The position numbers were made by a program, and so were the translations under genes. The notes under the pieces are model-generated. The model did no database searches. It was given only the letters and a program-made list of their open reading frames with translations, and was not told the origin of the DNA. A stretch of 64,000 nt of DNA from Leuconostoc litchii (GTDB lineage: Bacteria > Bacillota > Bacilli > Lactobacillales > Lactobacillaceae), in assembly GCF_008107645.1 (NCBI RefSeq), contig NZ_SDGY01000001.1, positions 186,540-250,539 on the forward strand. The letters are read 5' to 3'. Below, piece by piece: positions 47,858-57,671 of the stretch. The stretch's first letter is position 1; each line of letters starts with the position of its first letter.

Positions 47858-48574
47858 ATGGCAACAACAATTTTTGGACATCGTGGTATACCAGTAAAAT
47901 TTGTTGAAAATTCTATCTCTGGGTTTGAATATTTAGCGCAACACGGGGAAGCTGTAGAATTTGATGTCCATTTAACAAAAGATAATGTACCTGTTGTTAT
48001 GCATGATGAGAAATTAGATCGAACGACCGATTATTCAGGATTTATTAAAGATTTGAATTTTTCTGATTTGCAAACCGTCAAGCTGATTAACGACAAAAAT
48101 AGAAAAGACCAAAATTTAGTTCATGATGAGTATGTGCCAACCCTCGATGATGTACTAGCAATTTTTAATCACTCAAATATCCAGTTAAATATTGAGTTGA
48201 AAACGGACCAATTTGAGTATCCTGGTATAGAAGAGAGTGTGCTTAATGCACTCAAAGCGTATGATTTGCAACAACCAATAATATTTTCTTCTTTTAATAT
48301 CCAGACTCTAAAACGATTGTATCAAATAGATCATACACAAAATTTGGCATTTCTAAGTCCATTTAAAATCCAAAATCCAGTACAATTTATGGCGAATAAT
48401 CATTTCCAAGCATTGCATTTGAACTATGAATCTTTATTGGAAAGCAATATTGTGCAACGAATTTGGACAGTTAATGATGAAGAACAGATGAAATCATTGT
48501 TTTTACGTAAGATTGCTGGTATTTTTACGGATGATTTTGAGACTGCCATTCAGCTCAGGGATACTATTGGGTAA
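47858..48574 (+). CDS. ugpQ: Glycerophosphodiester phosphodiesterase
   Basis: Cytosolic enzyme of 238 residues that splits glycerophosphodiesters into glycerol-3-phosphate and an alcohol. Catalytic His pair: FGHRGIPVKFVENSI (His7) and VVMHDEKLDRTTD; metal ligands in EFDVHLTKD and NIELKT. There is no signal peptide, so it acts on diesters imported by the Ugp transporter. It lies 3 bp from ugpB. Confidence 0.92.
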   Translation: MATTIFGHRGIPVKFVENSISGFEYLAQHGEAVEFDVHLTKDNVPVVMHDEKLDRTTDYSGFIKDLNFSDLQTVKLINDKNRKDQNLVHDEYVPTLDDVLAIFNHSNIQLNIELKTDQFEYPGIEESVLNALKAYDLQQPIIFSSFNIQTLKRLYQIDHTQNLAFLSPFKIQNPVQFMANNHFQALHLNYESLLESNIVQRIWTVNDEEQMKSLFLRKIAGIFTDDFETAIQLRDTIG

Positions 48575-48579
48575 TTGAA

Positions 48580-49248
48580 ATGCTAAAAAAGATTCAGCTA
48601 TATTTTGTACGTCATGGTGAAACATACTTTAATACTTGTGAGAAAATACAAGGTTGGTCGGACTCTTTATTAACTCAAGAAGGGGTTAATAAAGTGACTC
48701 ATGTTGGTAAAATAATTAATCGGTTGTCATTTGCAAAAGTCTATTCTAGTGATTTGGGCCGCGCTAGATCAACAACAGAAATTATATTATCAGAAAATAA
48801 AAATCAACAGGTAATACCGTTAGAATATGTTTCAAATTTTCGTGAACAATTCTTCGGCTCATTTGAAGGCGATCAGTTAAACATATTTTCAAAGTTATTT
48901 GATTTAAAAACAATCAATAAGGTTTCGGTGGCAAATGACAGTGAATTAGCAATGTATTTTCCAGAAGATGAAATCATGGATAGGTTTAAATTGATCGACC
49001 CATCTCATGACGCAGAGAATTCATTAGAATTTTGGCATCGCATTGAACAAGGATTACGACATATTTTTTCTGAATCACAGAATGGAGATAAAATTTTAGT
49101 CATTACTCATGGCGCAGTGATTCGTAAACTTGCTACTCGAACAACACGTTCATACCATAAAAACCCTGATAATGCTTCGATATCTATTTTTGAGATCAAT
49201 GATGATTTGAAAATGAAATTAAATAAATATAATCAACATAATCTTTAG
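48580..49248 (+). CDS. Histidine phosphatase family protein
   Basis: A 222-residue phosphatase of the phosphoglycerate-mutase superfamily. The phospho-His motif is FVRHGETYFN (about 9-18); the second His is in VITHGAVIRK. Typical partner Arg and Glu are in SSDLGRARSTTE and NFREQFFGSFEG. The substrate is unknown; as the last gene of the ugp operon, 5 bp from ugpQ, it may dephosphorylate a product of that pathway (inference). The RBS is weak. Confidence 0.85.
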   Translation: MLKKIQLYFVRHGETYFNTCEKIQGWSDSLLTQEGVNKVTHVGKIINRLSFAKVYSSDLGRARSTTEIILSENKNQQVIPLEYVSNFREQFFGSFEGDQLNIFSKLFDLKTINKVSVANDSELAMYFPEDEIMDRFKLIDPSHDAENSLEFWHRIEQGLRHIFSESQNGDKILVITHGAVIRKLATRTTRSYHKNPDNASISIFEINDDLKMKLNKYNQHNL

Positions 49249-49261
49249 AAAGTTAAATAAT

Positions 49262-49289
49262 ATCATCACTCACAGAGTGGTGATTTTTT
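49262..49289 (+). terminator. Terminator of the ugp operon
   Basis: ATCATCACTC/GAGTGGTGAT (one G-U) with a 3-nt loop and T-run. Confidence 0.85.
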
Positions 49290-49332
49290 AATATCACAAA
49301 ATAACAAAAATAAGAGACAAATTGCGCTATTT

Positions 49333-49347
49333 TTGGAAACGCTTACA
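49333..49347 (+). promoter_or_regulatory. cre box before the GPH permease
   Basis: TTGGAAACGCTTACA is a perfect match to the cre consensus. It overlaps a CTTACA-N16-TATCAT promoter (49342-49369). Confidence 0.82.
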
Positions 49348-49398
49348 TAGTATTGTTAACGTGTATCATGAACTTAATAAATAATAAGGAGTCGAAAG

Positions 49399-50808
49399 AT
49401 GTCTGATAAAATGAAACAACGTTTTGCATACGCTTTTGGTGCATTTGGTCATGACGCGTATTATGTCACGTTATCAACATATTTTATGATTTTCGTTACC
49501 AGCACATTATTTGCTGGTAGTGATAAAGCTACAGAGGCTAAATACATCGGGATAGTAACCTCGTTGGTGGTAGGTATTCGCTTAATAGAAATTGTTTTTG
49601 ATCCCATTATTGGTAGTGTAATTGACAATACACATTCTAAATATGGAAAATTTAAGCCGTGGTTAGTTATTGGTGGCATTGTTTCCAGTTTTGCTTTGCT
49701 TGTTATTTTTACTAATTTTTTTGGTTTATCAATTAGTAATCCATCCTTTTATTTAGTCATATTTATCATTGTTTTCGTCATTTTAGATAGTTTTTATTCT
49801 TTTAAAGATATTGCCTTTTGGTCAATGATTCCAGCACTTTCTACGGATACAGCTGAACGTGGCACTTTAGCAACTTTTGCGCGATTTGGTTCATCTTTGG
49901 GTGCAAATGGTACTACTGCAATGGTTGTGCCGACTGTAGCGTTTTTCACAGCGATTAGCGGTGGTACTGGTAAAGAAAGCGCCACTGGGTGGTTTTGGTT
50001 TGCGTTGATTGTTGCTATTTTATCAGGTGGATCAGCTATTATTACTGCAAAATTTTCTAAAGAAAATGAAACGGTTTTAAGAACGCAGGTTAGTGAAAAA
50101 TATAATATCATTGATGTTTTTAAAGCAATTGTCAAAAATGACCAACTACTGTGGTTGGCTTTGTCATACATTTTCTATGCTATTGCTAATGTTGCAACGA
50201 CAGGTGTGTTATTATTTTACTTCAAATTTGTAATTGGTCGTGTTGATGAATTCGCCATGGTTGGTGTGATTTCAATGGTTACCGGTATCATTGCCGTACC
50301 ATTATTCCCATTCTTAGCTAAAAAGTTAACACGACGTTATGTTTTTGCAGGTGGAATTACAATGATGGTATTGAGTTATGTGATGTTTACCATTGCTGGG
50401 AATAATTTGTGGGTTGTTGGTCTGGGACTTGTGCTTTTTTATTTCCCACAACAACTTATTTTCCTATCTGTTTTAATGACTATTACAGATTCTGTTGAGT
50501 ATGGTCAGTGGAAAAATGGGCAACGAAATGAAGCAGTTACACTGTCATTACGGCCTTTGCTGGATAAGTTAGCTGGTGCTTTTTCAAATGCTATTGTCGG
50601 ATTTGTTGCCATTGCTGCTGGTATGACTGGAAACGCAACTTTTAAAGATATGACAGCCGGTGGTATTCATACCTATAAACTTTATGCTTTTTATATTCCG
50701 GCAGCTTTAATGATTATCTCTCTATTGATTTTCATGTTTAAAGTAACATTAACAGAAAAAAAGCATGCTAAGATTGTTGCTGAATTGGAAGAACGTTACA
50801 CGAAATAA
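49399..50808 (+). CDS. GPH-family sugar:cation symporter, galactoside type
   Basis: A 469-residue, twelve-helix permease of the MelB/LacS group. Family motifs: FGHDAYYVTLSTYF in helix 1, DPIIGSVIDNTHSKYGKFKPW after helix 2, and DSVEYGQWKNGQRNEAVT in the later loop. Its C-terminus ends soon after helix 12, so the EIIA-like domain of LacS is lacking. Position before galK and in the same region as lacZ suggests galactose, lactose or melibiose. AAGGAG precedes the ATG. Confidence 0.88.
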   Translation: MSDKMKQRFAYAFGAFGHDAYYVTLSTYFMIFVTSTLFAGSDKATEAKYIGIVTSLVVGIRLIEIVFDPIIGSVIDNTHSKYGKFKPWLVIGGIVSSFALLVIFTNFFGLSISNPSFYLVIFIIVFVILDSFYSFKDIAFWSMIPALSTDTAERGTLATFARFGSSLGANGTTAMVVPTVAFFTAISGGTGKESATGWFWFALIVAILSGGSAIITAKFSKENETVLRTQVSEKYNIIDVFKAIVKNDQLLWLALSYIFYAIANVATTGVLLFYFKFVIGRVDEFAMVGVISMVTGIIAVPLFPFLAKKLTRRYVFAGGITMMVLSYVMFTIAGNNLWVVGLGLVLFYFPQQLIFLSVLMTITDSVEYGQWKNGQRNEAVTLSLRPLLDKLAGAFSNAIVGFVAIAAGMTGNATFKDMTAGGIHTYKLYAFYIPAALMIISLLIFMFKVTLTEKKHAKIVAELEERYTK

Positions 50809-50835
50809 AAACTATTTAATTTTGAAAGGTTAATT

Positions 50836-52008
50836 ATGAAAAGAATTAAATCATTAAATACAAAATTTGCTGAAAAATTTGGGCCACACGTAACACAACA
50901 ATACTTCTCGCCAGGGCGTATTAATCTTATTGGTGAACACACAGATTATAACGGCGGACATGTGTTTCCGGCAGCTATTACCTATGGCACTTATGGTGTG
51001 GCTAGAAAGCGTGATGATCAGCGTATTTTAGTTTATTCTGTCAATTTTGAGGAAAAAGGCGTTGTGCAGCTAGATTATAAAAAAATGTTATTTGATGAAA
51101 ATGATGGGTGGGCTAATTATGTGAAAGGTGTTATTGTGCAACTTCAAGCGCAAGGGTATAAATTTGATAGTGGATTTGAATTACTAGTTGAAGGCAATAT
51201 ACCAAATGGTGCTGGATTATCATCTTCAGCTTCCTTAGAGTTGTTAGTCGGTGTTGCTTTACAAGATTTATTTAATTTAGATATATCTAGGTTAGAACTT
51301 GTTAAAGTGGGTCAAAAAGTTGAAAACCAATACTTCGGTTTACATACAGGTATTATGGATCAATTTGCGATTGGTTTTGGTCAGGAACAAAAAGCGATAT
51401 TATTAGATACAAATACTTTGTCTTATGAATTGGTTCCAATAGTGCTTGGGGAGTACGCCATTGTGATTATGAATACGAACAAGCGTCGAGAATTAAGTGA
51501 CTCAAAATATAATGAAAGACGTTCCCAATGCGAAACAGCCTTGAAGCTATTGCAAACCAAGTTGAGTATACAGTCACTTGGGGAGTTAACGAATGAAATT
51601 TTTGATCAGAATGTAAAATTAATTAATGATGAAACGTTGATTAAAAGAGCTCGTCATGCCGTCTATGAAAATCAACGGACGTTAAAGGCAAAACAAGCAC
51701 TGCTAGAAGGAGATTTAGCATCTTTTGGTCAACTGATGAATGCTTCTCATGCCTCTTTAAAAAATGATTATGAAGTGACAGGTACTGAGTTAGATACATT
51801 AGTTACTTCAGCACAAAAACAACCAGGTGTCTTAGGAGCGCGAATGACAGGTGCCGGATTTGGAGGGTGTGCGATAGCATTGGTTAAAGAATCAGCCATT
51901 TCTAATTTTGAGAATAAAGTATATGATGATTACCTCAATATCATCGGTTATGCCCCCAAATTTTATGTTGCTCATATTGGCAATGGAACATTAAAGTTGG
52001 AAGACTAG
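50836..52008 (+). CDS. galK: Galactokinase
   Basis: First committed enzyme of the Leloir pathway, 390 residues of the GHMP family. Signature FSPGRINLIGEHTDYNGGHV (about 27-46), ATP loop NIPNGAGLSSSASLELLVG (about 123) and C-terminal GARMTGAGFGGCAIALV. It lies 27 bp from the permease and is probably co-transcribed. galT and galE are not in the window. Its stop overlaps the stop of the convergent AraC gene. Confidence 0.97.
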   Translation: MKRIKSLNTKFAEKFGPHVTQQYFSPGRINLIGEHTDYNGGHVFPAAITYGTYGVARKRDDQRILVYSVNFEEKGVVQLDYKKMLFDENDGWANYVKGVIVQLQAQGYKFDSGFELLVEGNIPNGAGLSSSASLELLVGVALQDLFNLDISRLELVKVGQKVENQYFGLHTGIMDQFAIGFGQEQKAILLDTNTLSYELVPIVLGEYAIVIMNTNKRRELSDSKYNERRSQCETALKLLQTKLSIQSLGELTNEIFDQNVKLINDETLIKRARHAVYENQRTLKAKQALLEGDLASFGQLMNASHASLKNDYEVTGTELDTLVTSAQKQPGVLGARMTGAGFGGCAIALVKESAISNFENKVYDDYLNIIGYAPKFYVAHIGNGTLKLED

Positions 52009-52937
52009 GTAGATTGTTGAACAGGGTTTAGTCCACCTAAGATATCATCAATTTGATGCCATTCTAAAGGGTATTGTTTACTGATATTATTAAATCTTCT
52101 CCTTTTTCGGTATGCACTAGGCGTCTCATGAATGAACTGTGTAAAAGAGTGACCGAAAATTGATGCATTACTGAATCCGACTTTTTCGGCAATTTGATTG
52201 ATTGATAGTTGAGTTGTCTGAAGAAGTTGACAAGCTTCATTAATACGCATGCGAAGTAAAAACTGTTTGGGGGATATACCTAAATCACGTTGAAAAAGTC
52301 TAGAAAAATAAGAACGATTAATTTTAATGGCAGTTGCTATGTCATTTATGGAAGTATTGTAAGTAAAGTTGTTATTGATGTAAGTTAAGGCAAGCTTTGT
52401 ATATTCTGACATTAGTTGATGTGAAATTTCTTGACGAGAAGAATTTACTTCCAAACCATTTTCGTCCATTAATAACTCCAAAAAAGTGCTAGATATTTGA
52501 TTTAATTGCAGTTCGGATTTCGGTTTTTGGTCAGTTAATGTTAAAGTTTTGATGATTAGTTGAAGATACTGTTTAATATTTGAACAAGAGAATATATAGC
52601 GGTTATTTTTAAATGGGGAAAAATGTTCGATAAGCTGCGTAGTTTCGTCACCGCCAATAGATATCCAAGCATAATGCCACGGATCGTTCAAATCAGCCTG
52701 ATAAAATATAGTTTCATTAGGTCTGACGAGGAAAAAATCACCGGCACTTAATGTGTATTTTTGATTGCTAGTAAAGTATGTGCCATGGCCAGCTAAAACA
52801 ATATGAATCAGATAATTTGAACGTTTCAATGGGCCAGAAGAATGACTGGCAAAAGTTTTACTGACACCAGCAAAATCAAAGCAAATACTTGATTGAAATG
52901 TATGTTGAGTAATAATGTTAAAAAGTGATTTTTCCAT
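52005..52937 (-). CDS. AraC-family transcriptional regulator
   Basis: A 310-residue regulator. The N-terminal cupin-like sugar-sensing domain (about 25-150) includes GDFFLVRPNETIFY. Two HTH motifs follow at the C-terminus: INDIATAIKINRSYFSRLFQ and INQIAEKVGFSNASIFGHSF, with the FIHETPSAYR family end. It resembles MsmR/LacR-type activators of galactoside genes and is flanked by galK and galM. AAAGGTA stands before the ATG used; an in-frame start 13 codons earlier overlaps a cre box. Confidence 0.9.
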   Translation of the reverse strand: MEKSLFNIITQHTFQSSICFDFAGVSKTFASHSSGPLKRSNYLIHIVLAGHGTYFTSNQKYTLSAGDFFLVRPNETIFYQADLNDPWHYAWISIGGDETTQLIEHFSPFKNNRYIFSCSNIKQYLQLIIKTLTLTDQKPKSELQLNQISSTFLELLMDENGLEVNSSRQEISHQLMSEYTKLALTYINNNFTYNTSINDIATAIKINRSYFSRLFQRDLGISPKQFLLRMRINEACQLLQTTQLSINQIAEKVGFSNASIFGHSFTQFIHETPSAYRKRRRFNNISKQYPLEWHQIDDILGGLNPVQQST

Positions 52938-52961
52938 CTTGCAGTACCTTTTTGTTTTGTT

Positions 52962-52976
52962 TGATAGCGCTTTCAA
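52962..52976 (-). promoter_or_regulatory. cre box before the AraC gene
   Basis: On the minus strand TTGAAAGCGCTATCA, a perfect consensus match, 25 bp before the start codon. Binding here would block the regulator gene itself. Confidence 0.75.
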
Positions 52977-53118
52977 TGCAAGGCTAGTATACCATTTTAA
53001 TTAATAAATAGTTGAGATAAAGTATGAACGCCTTGTGATACGAAATAGACATAGCATATTATTAAATTAAGTAGTTAATGACAGTAAGGAATAAATATTT
53101 TGAAGAAAGAGGTAGCAT

Positions 53119-54114
53119 ATGAAAGTAGTAGAAGATGTATTTGGTACGTTGCCCGATGGTGACAAAGTAACTTCATTTACGCTAGAAAATATTAACCACA
53201 CACAAATAACTGTAATTTCTTATGGTGCAACATGGCAATCATTTTCAATTGAACGTGCTGGGGAAAAGCAGGAATTACTTGTTCAATTTGATGAATTAGA
53301 TAGTTACTTGAATAATCCACTACATCTTGGCAATACGATTGGTCGTGTCGGTGGTCGCTTATCCAAAACTTCTTATAATTTATCAGGTAAAATATTTAAT
53401 TTAACGCCAAATGAAAGAGGTAATGTGCTACATTCAAGTGTGAATGGTTTCGACACAGTTAACTGGCAAGGAACCGCTCGTAATATGGGACATGCTGCTG
53501 AAGTTAAGTTATCGCATGTATTTGATGATGAATTCCCAGGGCAGTTACAGATGGATGTGACCTATACATTGTATGATGATGATCACGTGACAATTAAATT
53601 TAGTGGACAGTCTACTGAAACCACATTATTTAATCCAATGACTCATGTCTATTTTAACTTAGTTGGTAAAAATGCTGATATTACTAAACATGAATTACAA
53701 ATTGCATCTCAAAAGCATGTTGAGGTAGATAGTAATACAGTGCCAACTGGTCGATTATTGGATAATAAAAACACGAGATTTGATTTTTCTCGAATGAAGA
53801 AAATAGGAGATGAGCAATTTGATGATGCTTGGTTACTCGATAATCAGCATGATAAAAATCTTGTTATTGTTAAAGAATCTCAAAATGGACGTGCATTAAC
53901 TATTGATTCAGATCGAAATGGTGTAGTAGTTTTCATGACGAATCCAGAGGTTACAGCACACGATGATTCATGGGCCAAAAGTGCATCTTTTACGGCGTTA
54001 GCTATTGAAATGCAAACGTTACCCGATGCTGTCAACCATGAAGGTTTTGGTGACATTATATTACCGGCAGGTGAATTGAAAGAATATATGGTTACGTATA
54101 GCATAACTGATTAA
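53119..54114 (+). CDS. galM: Aldose 1-epimerase (galactose mutarotase)
   Basis: Interconverts the alpha and beta anomers of galactose for GalK, 331 residues. Catalytic His is in PMTHVYFNLVG and catalytic Glu in LAIEMQTLPDAVNH; NVLHSSVNGFD holds a further conserved His. AAGAGGT precedes the ATG. It is divergent from the AraC gene across 181 bp. Confidence 0.93.
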   Translation: MKVVEDVFGTLPDGDKVTSFTLENINHTQITVISYGATWQSFSIERAGEKQELLVQFDELDSYLNNPLHLGNTIGRVGGRLSKTSYNLSGKIFNLTPNERGNVLHSSVNGFDTVNWQGTARNMGHAAEVKLSHVFDDEFPGQLQMDVTYTLYDDDHVTIKFSGQSTETTLFNPMTHVYFNLVGKNADITKHELQIASQKHVEVDSNTVPTGRLLDNKNTRFDFSRMKKIGDEQFDDAWLLDNQHDKNLVIVKESQNGRALTIDSDRNGVVVFMTNPEVTAHDDSWAKSASFTALAIEMQTLPDAVNHEGFGDIILPAGELKEYMVTYSITD

Positions 54115-54123
54115 AAATTATCC

Positions 54124-54152
54124 TTGACATTGTTTGTGGTTAAAGCTATTAT
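54124..54152 (+). promoter_or_regulatory. Promoter of hisS-aspS
   Basis: TTGACA, a 17-bp spacer and TATTAT. Confidence 0.85.
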
Positions 54153-54158
54153 TAACTA

Positions 54159-54379
54159 TATTAAAACCGATGAATTGGAAAAATTATTGTTTGGACATAA
54201 AGAAATTTTGCGGATGCTGTAAGCAAAACAAAAACGTAATTTTGGACACCTTGGAGGTTGCTGTTGTTTAAGGCAGCTCGTGGTTGCGCGTTAAGCAATT
54301 AAAGTGACATGACAATGTTAAACTAAGGTGGTACCGTGCAAATTGCGCCCTTAACGATAAATCGTTAGGGCGTTTTTTT
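54159..54379 (+). promoter_or_regulatory. T-box riboswitch of hisS-aspS
   Basis: The T-box sequence AAGGTGGTACCGTG is at 54325-54338, followed by the terminator CGCCCTTAACGAT/ATCGTTAGGGCG and a T-run (54346-54379). Stem I is short: AACC-GATGA near 54166 pairs with GGTT near 54257, AAAATTA with TAATTTT, and TTTTGC/GCAAAA closes the apical loop. The likely specifier region GGACACC (54244-54250) contains GAC (Asp, 54245-54247) and CAC (His, 54247-54249) in overlapping frames. The variable antiterminator base after TGG is T. Confidence 0.85.
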
Positions 54380-54501
54380 CGGATTTTAAACATACTAACG
54401 GAGGAAACACGTTTAAATTTGTTCATCGTTTGTACCTGAAGCTTTCTAATTATGTAGCTGATGTTCAAAACTTGATAAACAAGCATTAAACAATAACGAC
54501 T

Positions 54502-55803
54502 ATGGCAAAACCAATATTTCAAAAACCAAAGGGCACAGCTGATTTGTTACCTGGTAAAACAGCGCAGTGGCAACATGTTGAAGCAGTTGCACGTGTTTTA
54601 TTTGGCGATTATAATTTTAAGGAAATCAGAACACCTTTATTTGAAAATTTTGAAGTTTTTTCACGATCAGCGGGAGACACTTCTGATGTTGTAACCAAGG
54701 AAATGTATGATTTTCATGATAAGGGTGATCGTCATATTGCGTTGCGTCCTGAAGGCACGGCAGGAGTTGTTCGTGCTTATGTTGAAAATAAATTATACGG
54801 ACCTGAATTTGATAAGCCATACAAGACTTTTTATATGGGACCGATGTTCCGATATGAACGACCACAAGCTGGTCGGTTCCGTCAATTTCATCAAATCGGT
54901 GCTGAAGCCTTTGGATCAGATTCACCAGCCTTAGATGCAGAAATTATAGCAATGGTAGTTGATTTTTTCAAAACATTAGGGCTCAAAAATTTAAAAGTTG
55001 CGATTAATACACTGGGTGACAAGGAGTCACGTGATGCTTATCGACAAGCGTTGATTGCCTATCTTAAGCCACATTTTGATGAATTATCTGCAGATTCTCA
55101 AGAACGTTTGGAAAAAAATCCATTACGTGTTCTAGATTCTAAAGATCCTCGCGATAAGGTTTTTGTTGCTGATGCACCTTCAATTTTAGATTATTTGTCT
55201 GAAAAATCGATTAAACATTGGGAAAAATTACAAGAAATTTTGACAACTTTAGGTTTGAATTTTGAAATTGACACAACAATGGTGCGCGGATTAGATTACT
55301 ACAATGATACAATCTTTGAAATCATGACAACCGATGATAGTTTGAAGGGTGCAGCAACGATTGCTGGTGGCGGACGTTATTCCGGTCTAGTTGAAGAGTT
55401 CGGTGGTCCGGAAACACCTGGTGTTGGCTTTGGAATCGGTGTAGAACGATTACTTGACTTACTAGCAGCTCAAAATGTATCACCTGATGATAATCAGAAT
55501 ATTGATTTTTATGTTGTAAATATTGGTGATGAAACAGATATTGCAGCAACAAAAATTGTTCAAGCTGTTCGTGCTTTTGGTTATGTTGCTGAACGTGACT
55601 ACCTTGCAAGATCAGCCAAAGCACAATTTAAAACTGCTGATCGTTGTCATGCACAGTATGTGATTACTATTGGTGAAAAAGAATTAGAAAACCAAGTTGT
55701 TAATATTAAAAATATGGCAAATGGTCAACAAACATCTGTTGATTTAGCAACTTTGTACACAAACTTACCAACTATTCTGGATGCAGAAGGGGATAAAGAA
55801 TGA
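54502..55803 (+). CDS. hisS: Histidyl-tRNA synthetase
   Basis: Class II synthetase of 433 residues. Motif 1 and 2 are in [13 protein letters not shown] and [18 protein letters not shown]. The histidine-binding motifs are [10 protein letters not shown] and [15 protein letters not shown], and motif 3 is [11 protein letters not shown]. The C-terminal anticodon-binding domain spans about 335-425. No Shine-Dalgarno site stands before the ATG; a GGAGGA at 54400-54405 is about 95 bp upstream with no start near it. It overlaps aspS by four bases. Confidence 0.97.
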   Translation: MAKPIFQKPKGTADLLPGKTAQWQHVEAVARVLFGDYNFKEIRTPLFENFEVFSRSAGDTSDVVTKEMYDFHDKGDRHIALRPEGTAGVVRAYVENKLYGPEFDKPYKTFYMGPMFRYERPQAGRFRQFHQIGAEAFGSDSPALDAEIIAMVVDFFKTLGLKNLKVAINTLGDKESRDAYRQALIAYLKPHFDELSADSQERLEKNPLRVLDSKDPRDKVFVADAPSILDYLSEKSIKHWEKLQEILTTLGLNFEIDTTMVRGLDYYNDTIFEIMTTDDSLKGAATIAGGGRYSGLVEEFGGPETPGVGFGIGVERLLDLLAAQNVSPDDNQNIDFYVVNIGDETDIAATKIVQAVRAFGYVAERDYLARSAKAQFKTADRCHAQYVITIGEKELENQVVNIKNMANGQQTSVDLATLYTNLPTILDAEGDKE

Positions 55804-57575
55804 AAAGAACAAATTATGCGGGACTAATTGATGAAACATATCTTGAACAAACAGTGACATTAACTGGTTGGGTACAAAAGCGACGCGATTTTGGTGATTT
55901 GATTTTCGTTGATTTACGTGATCGTGAAGGGATTGTTCAACTGACATTTAACGCAACAAATGCTGCTGCACTATCTGTTGCAGAAAAAGTACGTAGTGAA
56001 TATGTTTTAAAAATTACAGGGCAAGTTGTTAAACGTGCTGAAAGTCAGTTAAATACAAAAATTAAATCTGGTGCAATTGAAATTGATGTCACAGAAGCCG
56101 AAATTTTGTCAACTGCAAAAACACCACCATTTTACATTGAAAATGATGTTAATGCTAATGAAGAGTTGAAATTACAATATCGTTACTTAGATTTGCGACG
56201 TCCAGAAATGCAAAGAAACTTACGTATTCGTTCAAAAATCATGAGCAGTGCAATGCACTTTATGGATACACATGACTTTATTAACATTGAAACACCAATA
56301 TTGGCTAAGTCAACACCAGAAGGAGCGCGTGATTATTTGGTACCATCACGTGTATTTCCAGGATCATTTTATGCTCTGCCACAATCACCACAATTATTCA
56401 AACAACTATTAATGGGCGCTGGATTTGATCGATATTTTCAAATTGCGCGCGCTTTTCGTGATGAAGATTTACGTGGCGATCGTCAACCAGAGTTTACTCA
56501 AATGGATGTTGAAACATCATTCATGTCAGCTGATGAGATTCGTGAATTGGTCAATGAATGGGTTAAAGCGATGATGAATGACGTGGTTGGATTTAACCTT
56601 GATACGGAAAATATTCCAACACTAACTTGGCAAGAATCTATGGATCGCTTTGGTACAGATAAGCCCGATTTGCGTATTCCTTATGAAATAAAAGATTTAT
56701 CTGAAACAGTGAAAAATAGTGATTTTGGCGTGTTTGCTAATTCTGTCAAAGATGGTGGCGTCGTTAAAGTACTTGCTGTTCCAGGTGGGGCTAATCATTA
56801 TTCTCGTAAAGATATTGATAAATTGACAAAGTATATTGAGCGTTTTGGTGCGAAAGGCCTGGCTTGGATGAAAGTAGCTGAAGGTGCGTTAACAGGCCCC
56901 ATAGCTAAATTTTTTAATACTGAAATGCAAAGTGAATTAATTGCAAAATCTGATGCCAACGATGGTGATTTACTTTTGTTTGGTGCTGGACGAATGGATA
57001 TTGTCTCAGCAACACTAGATTACTTGCGTCGTGAAACAGCTAAAGAATTAGATTTGATTGATCAAACAAATCCATGGGCATTTGCTTGGATTGTTGACTG
57101 GCCACTGTTTGAGTATTCTGAAGACTTTGACCGTTGGATAGCTGCTCATCATCCATTCACAATGCCAAATGAAGAGGATTTGCATTATTTGAATGAAGGC
57201 GAAGACCCGCATAAAGCGCATGCTCAAAGTTATGACTTAGTGTTAAACGGCTATGAATTAGGTTCTGGTTCAATTCGTATTCATCGTATGGATATACAAG
57301 AAAAGATGCTTAAAGCACTTGGATTTACAAAGGAAAAAGCCCATGAAGCATTTGGTTTCTTGCTTGAAGGCATGGAATACGGGTTCCCACCAATGGGAGG
57401 AATTGCCTTAGGTCTGGATCGTTTGGCAATGCTATTGGCAGGGCAAGAAAATATTCGAGAAGTAATTGCTTTTCCAAAAAATTCTCGAGCCACAGAGCCT
57501 ATGACTGAGGCGCCAACACGTGTCGAAAGTAAACAATTAAATGAACTTGGATTGTTTGTACCGGACGCTGAATAA
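55800..57575 (+). CDS. aspS: Aspartyl-tRNA synthetase, bacterial type
   Basis: Class II synthetase of 591 residues, the long bacterial form with a GAD insertion domain. The N-terminal OB fold begins [21 protein letters not shown]. Motif 2 is [18 protein letters not shown] and motif 3 [13 protein letters not shown]. The hisS-aspS overlap (ATGA) couples their translation, and both fall under one T-box. Confidence 0.97.
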   Translation: MKRTNYAGLIDETYLEQTVTLTGWVQKRRDFGDLIFVDLRDREGIVQLTFNATNAAALSVAEKVRSEYVLKITGQVVKRAESQLNTKIKSGAIEIDVTEAEILSTAKTPPFYIENDVNANEELKLQYRYLDLRRPEMQRNLRIRSKIMSSAMHFMDTHDFINIETPILAKSTPEGARDYLVPSRVFPGSFYALPQSPQLFKQLLMGAGFDRYFQIARAFRDEDLRGDRQPEFTQMDVETSFMSADEIRELVNEWVKAMMNDVVGFNLDTENIPTLTWQESMDRFGTDKPDLRIPYEIKDLSETVKNSDFGVFANSVKDGGVVKVLAVPGGANHYSRKDIDKLTKYIERFGAKGLAWMKVAEGALTGPIAKFFNTEMQSELIAKSDANDGDLLLFGAGRMDIVSATLDYLRRETAKELDLIDQTNPWAFAWIVDWPLFEYSEDFDRWIAAHHPFTMPNEEDLHYLNEGEDPHKAHAQSYDLVLNGYELGSGSIRIHRMDIQEKMLKALGFTKEKAHEAFGFLLEGMEYGFPPMGGIALGLDRLAMLLAGQENIREVIAFPKNSRATEPMTEAPTRVESKQLNELGLFVPDAE

Positions 57576-57671
57576 TGGTTATATGTGTTATTATTAATTT
57601 AGATAAATCTTGGAGATGAACGTGTATTAAAGTATAGACAATAATGTTCTTGTTTGATACATATCTTAATT

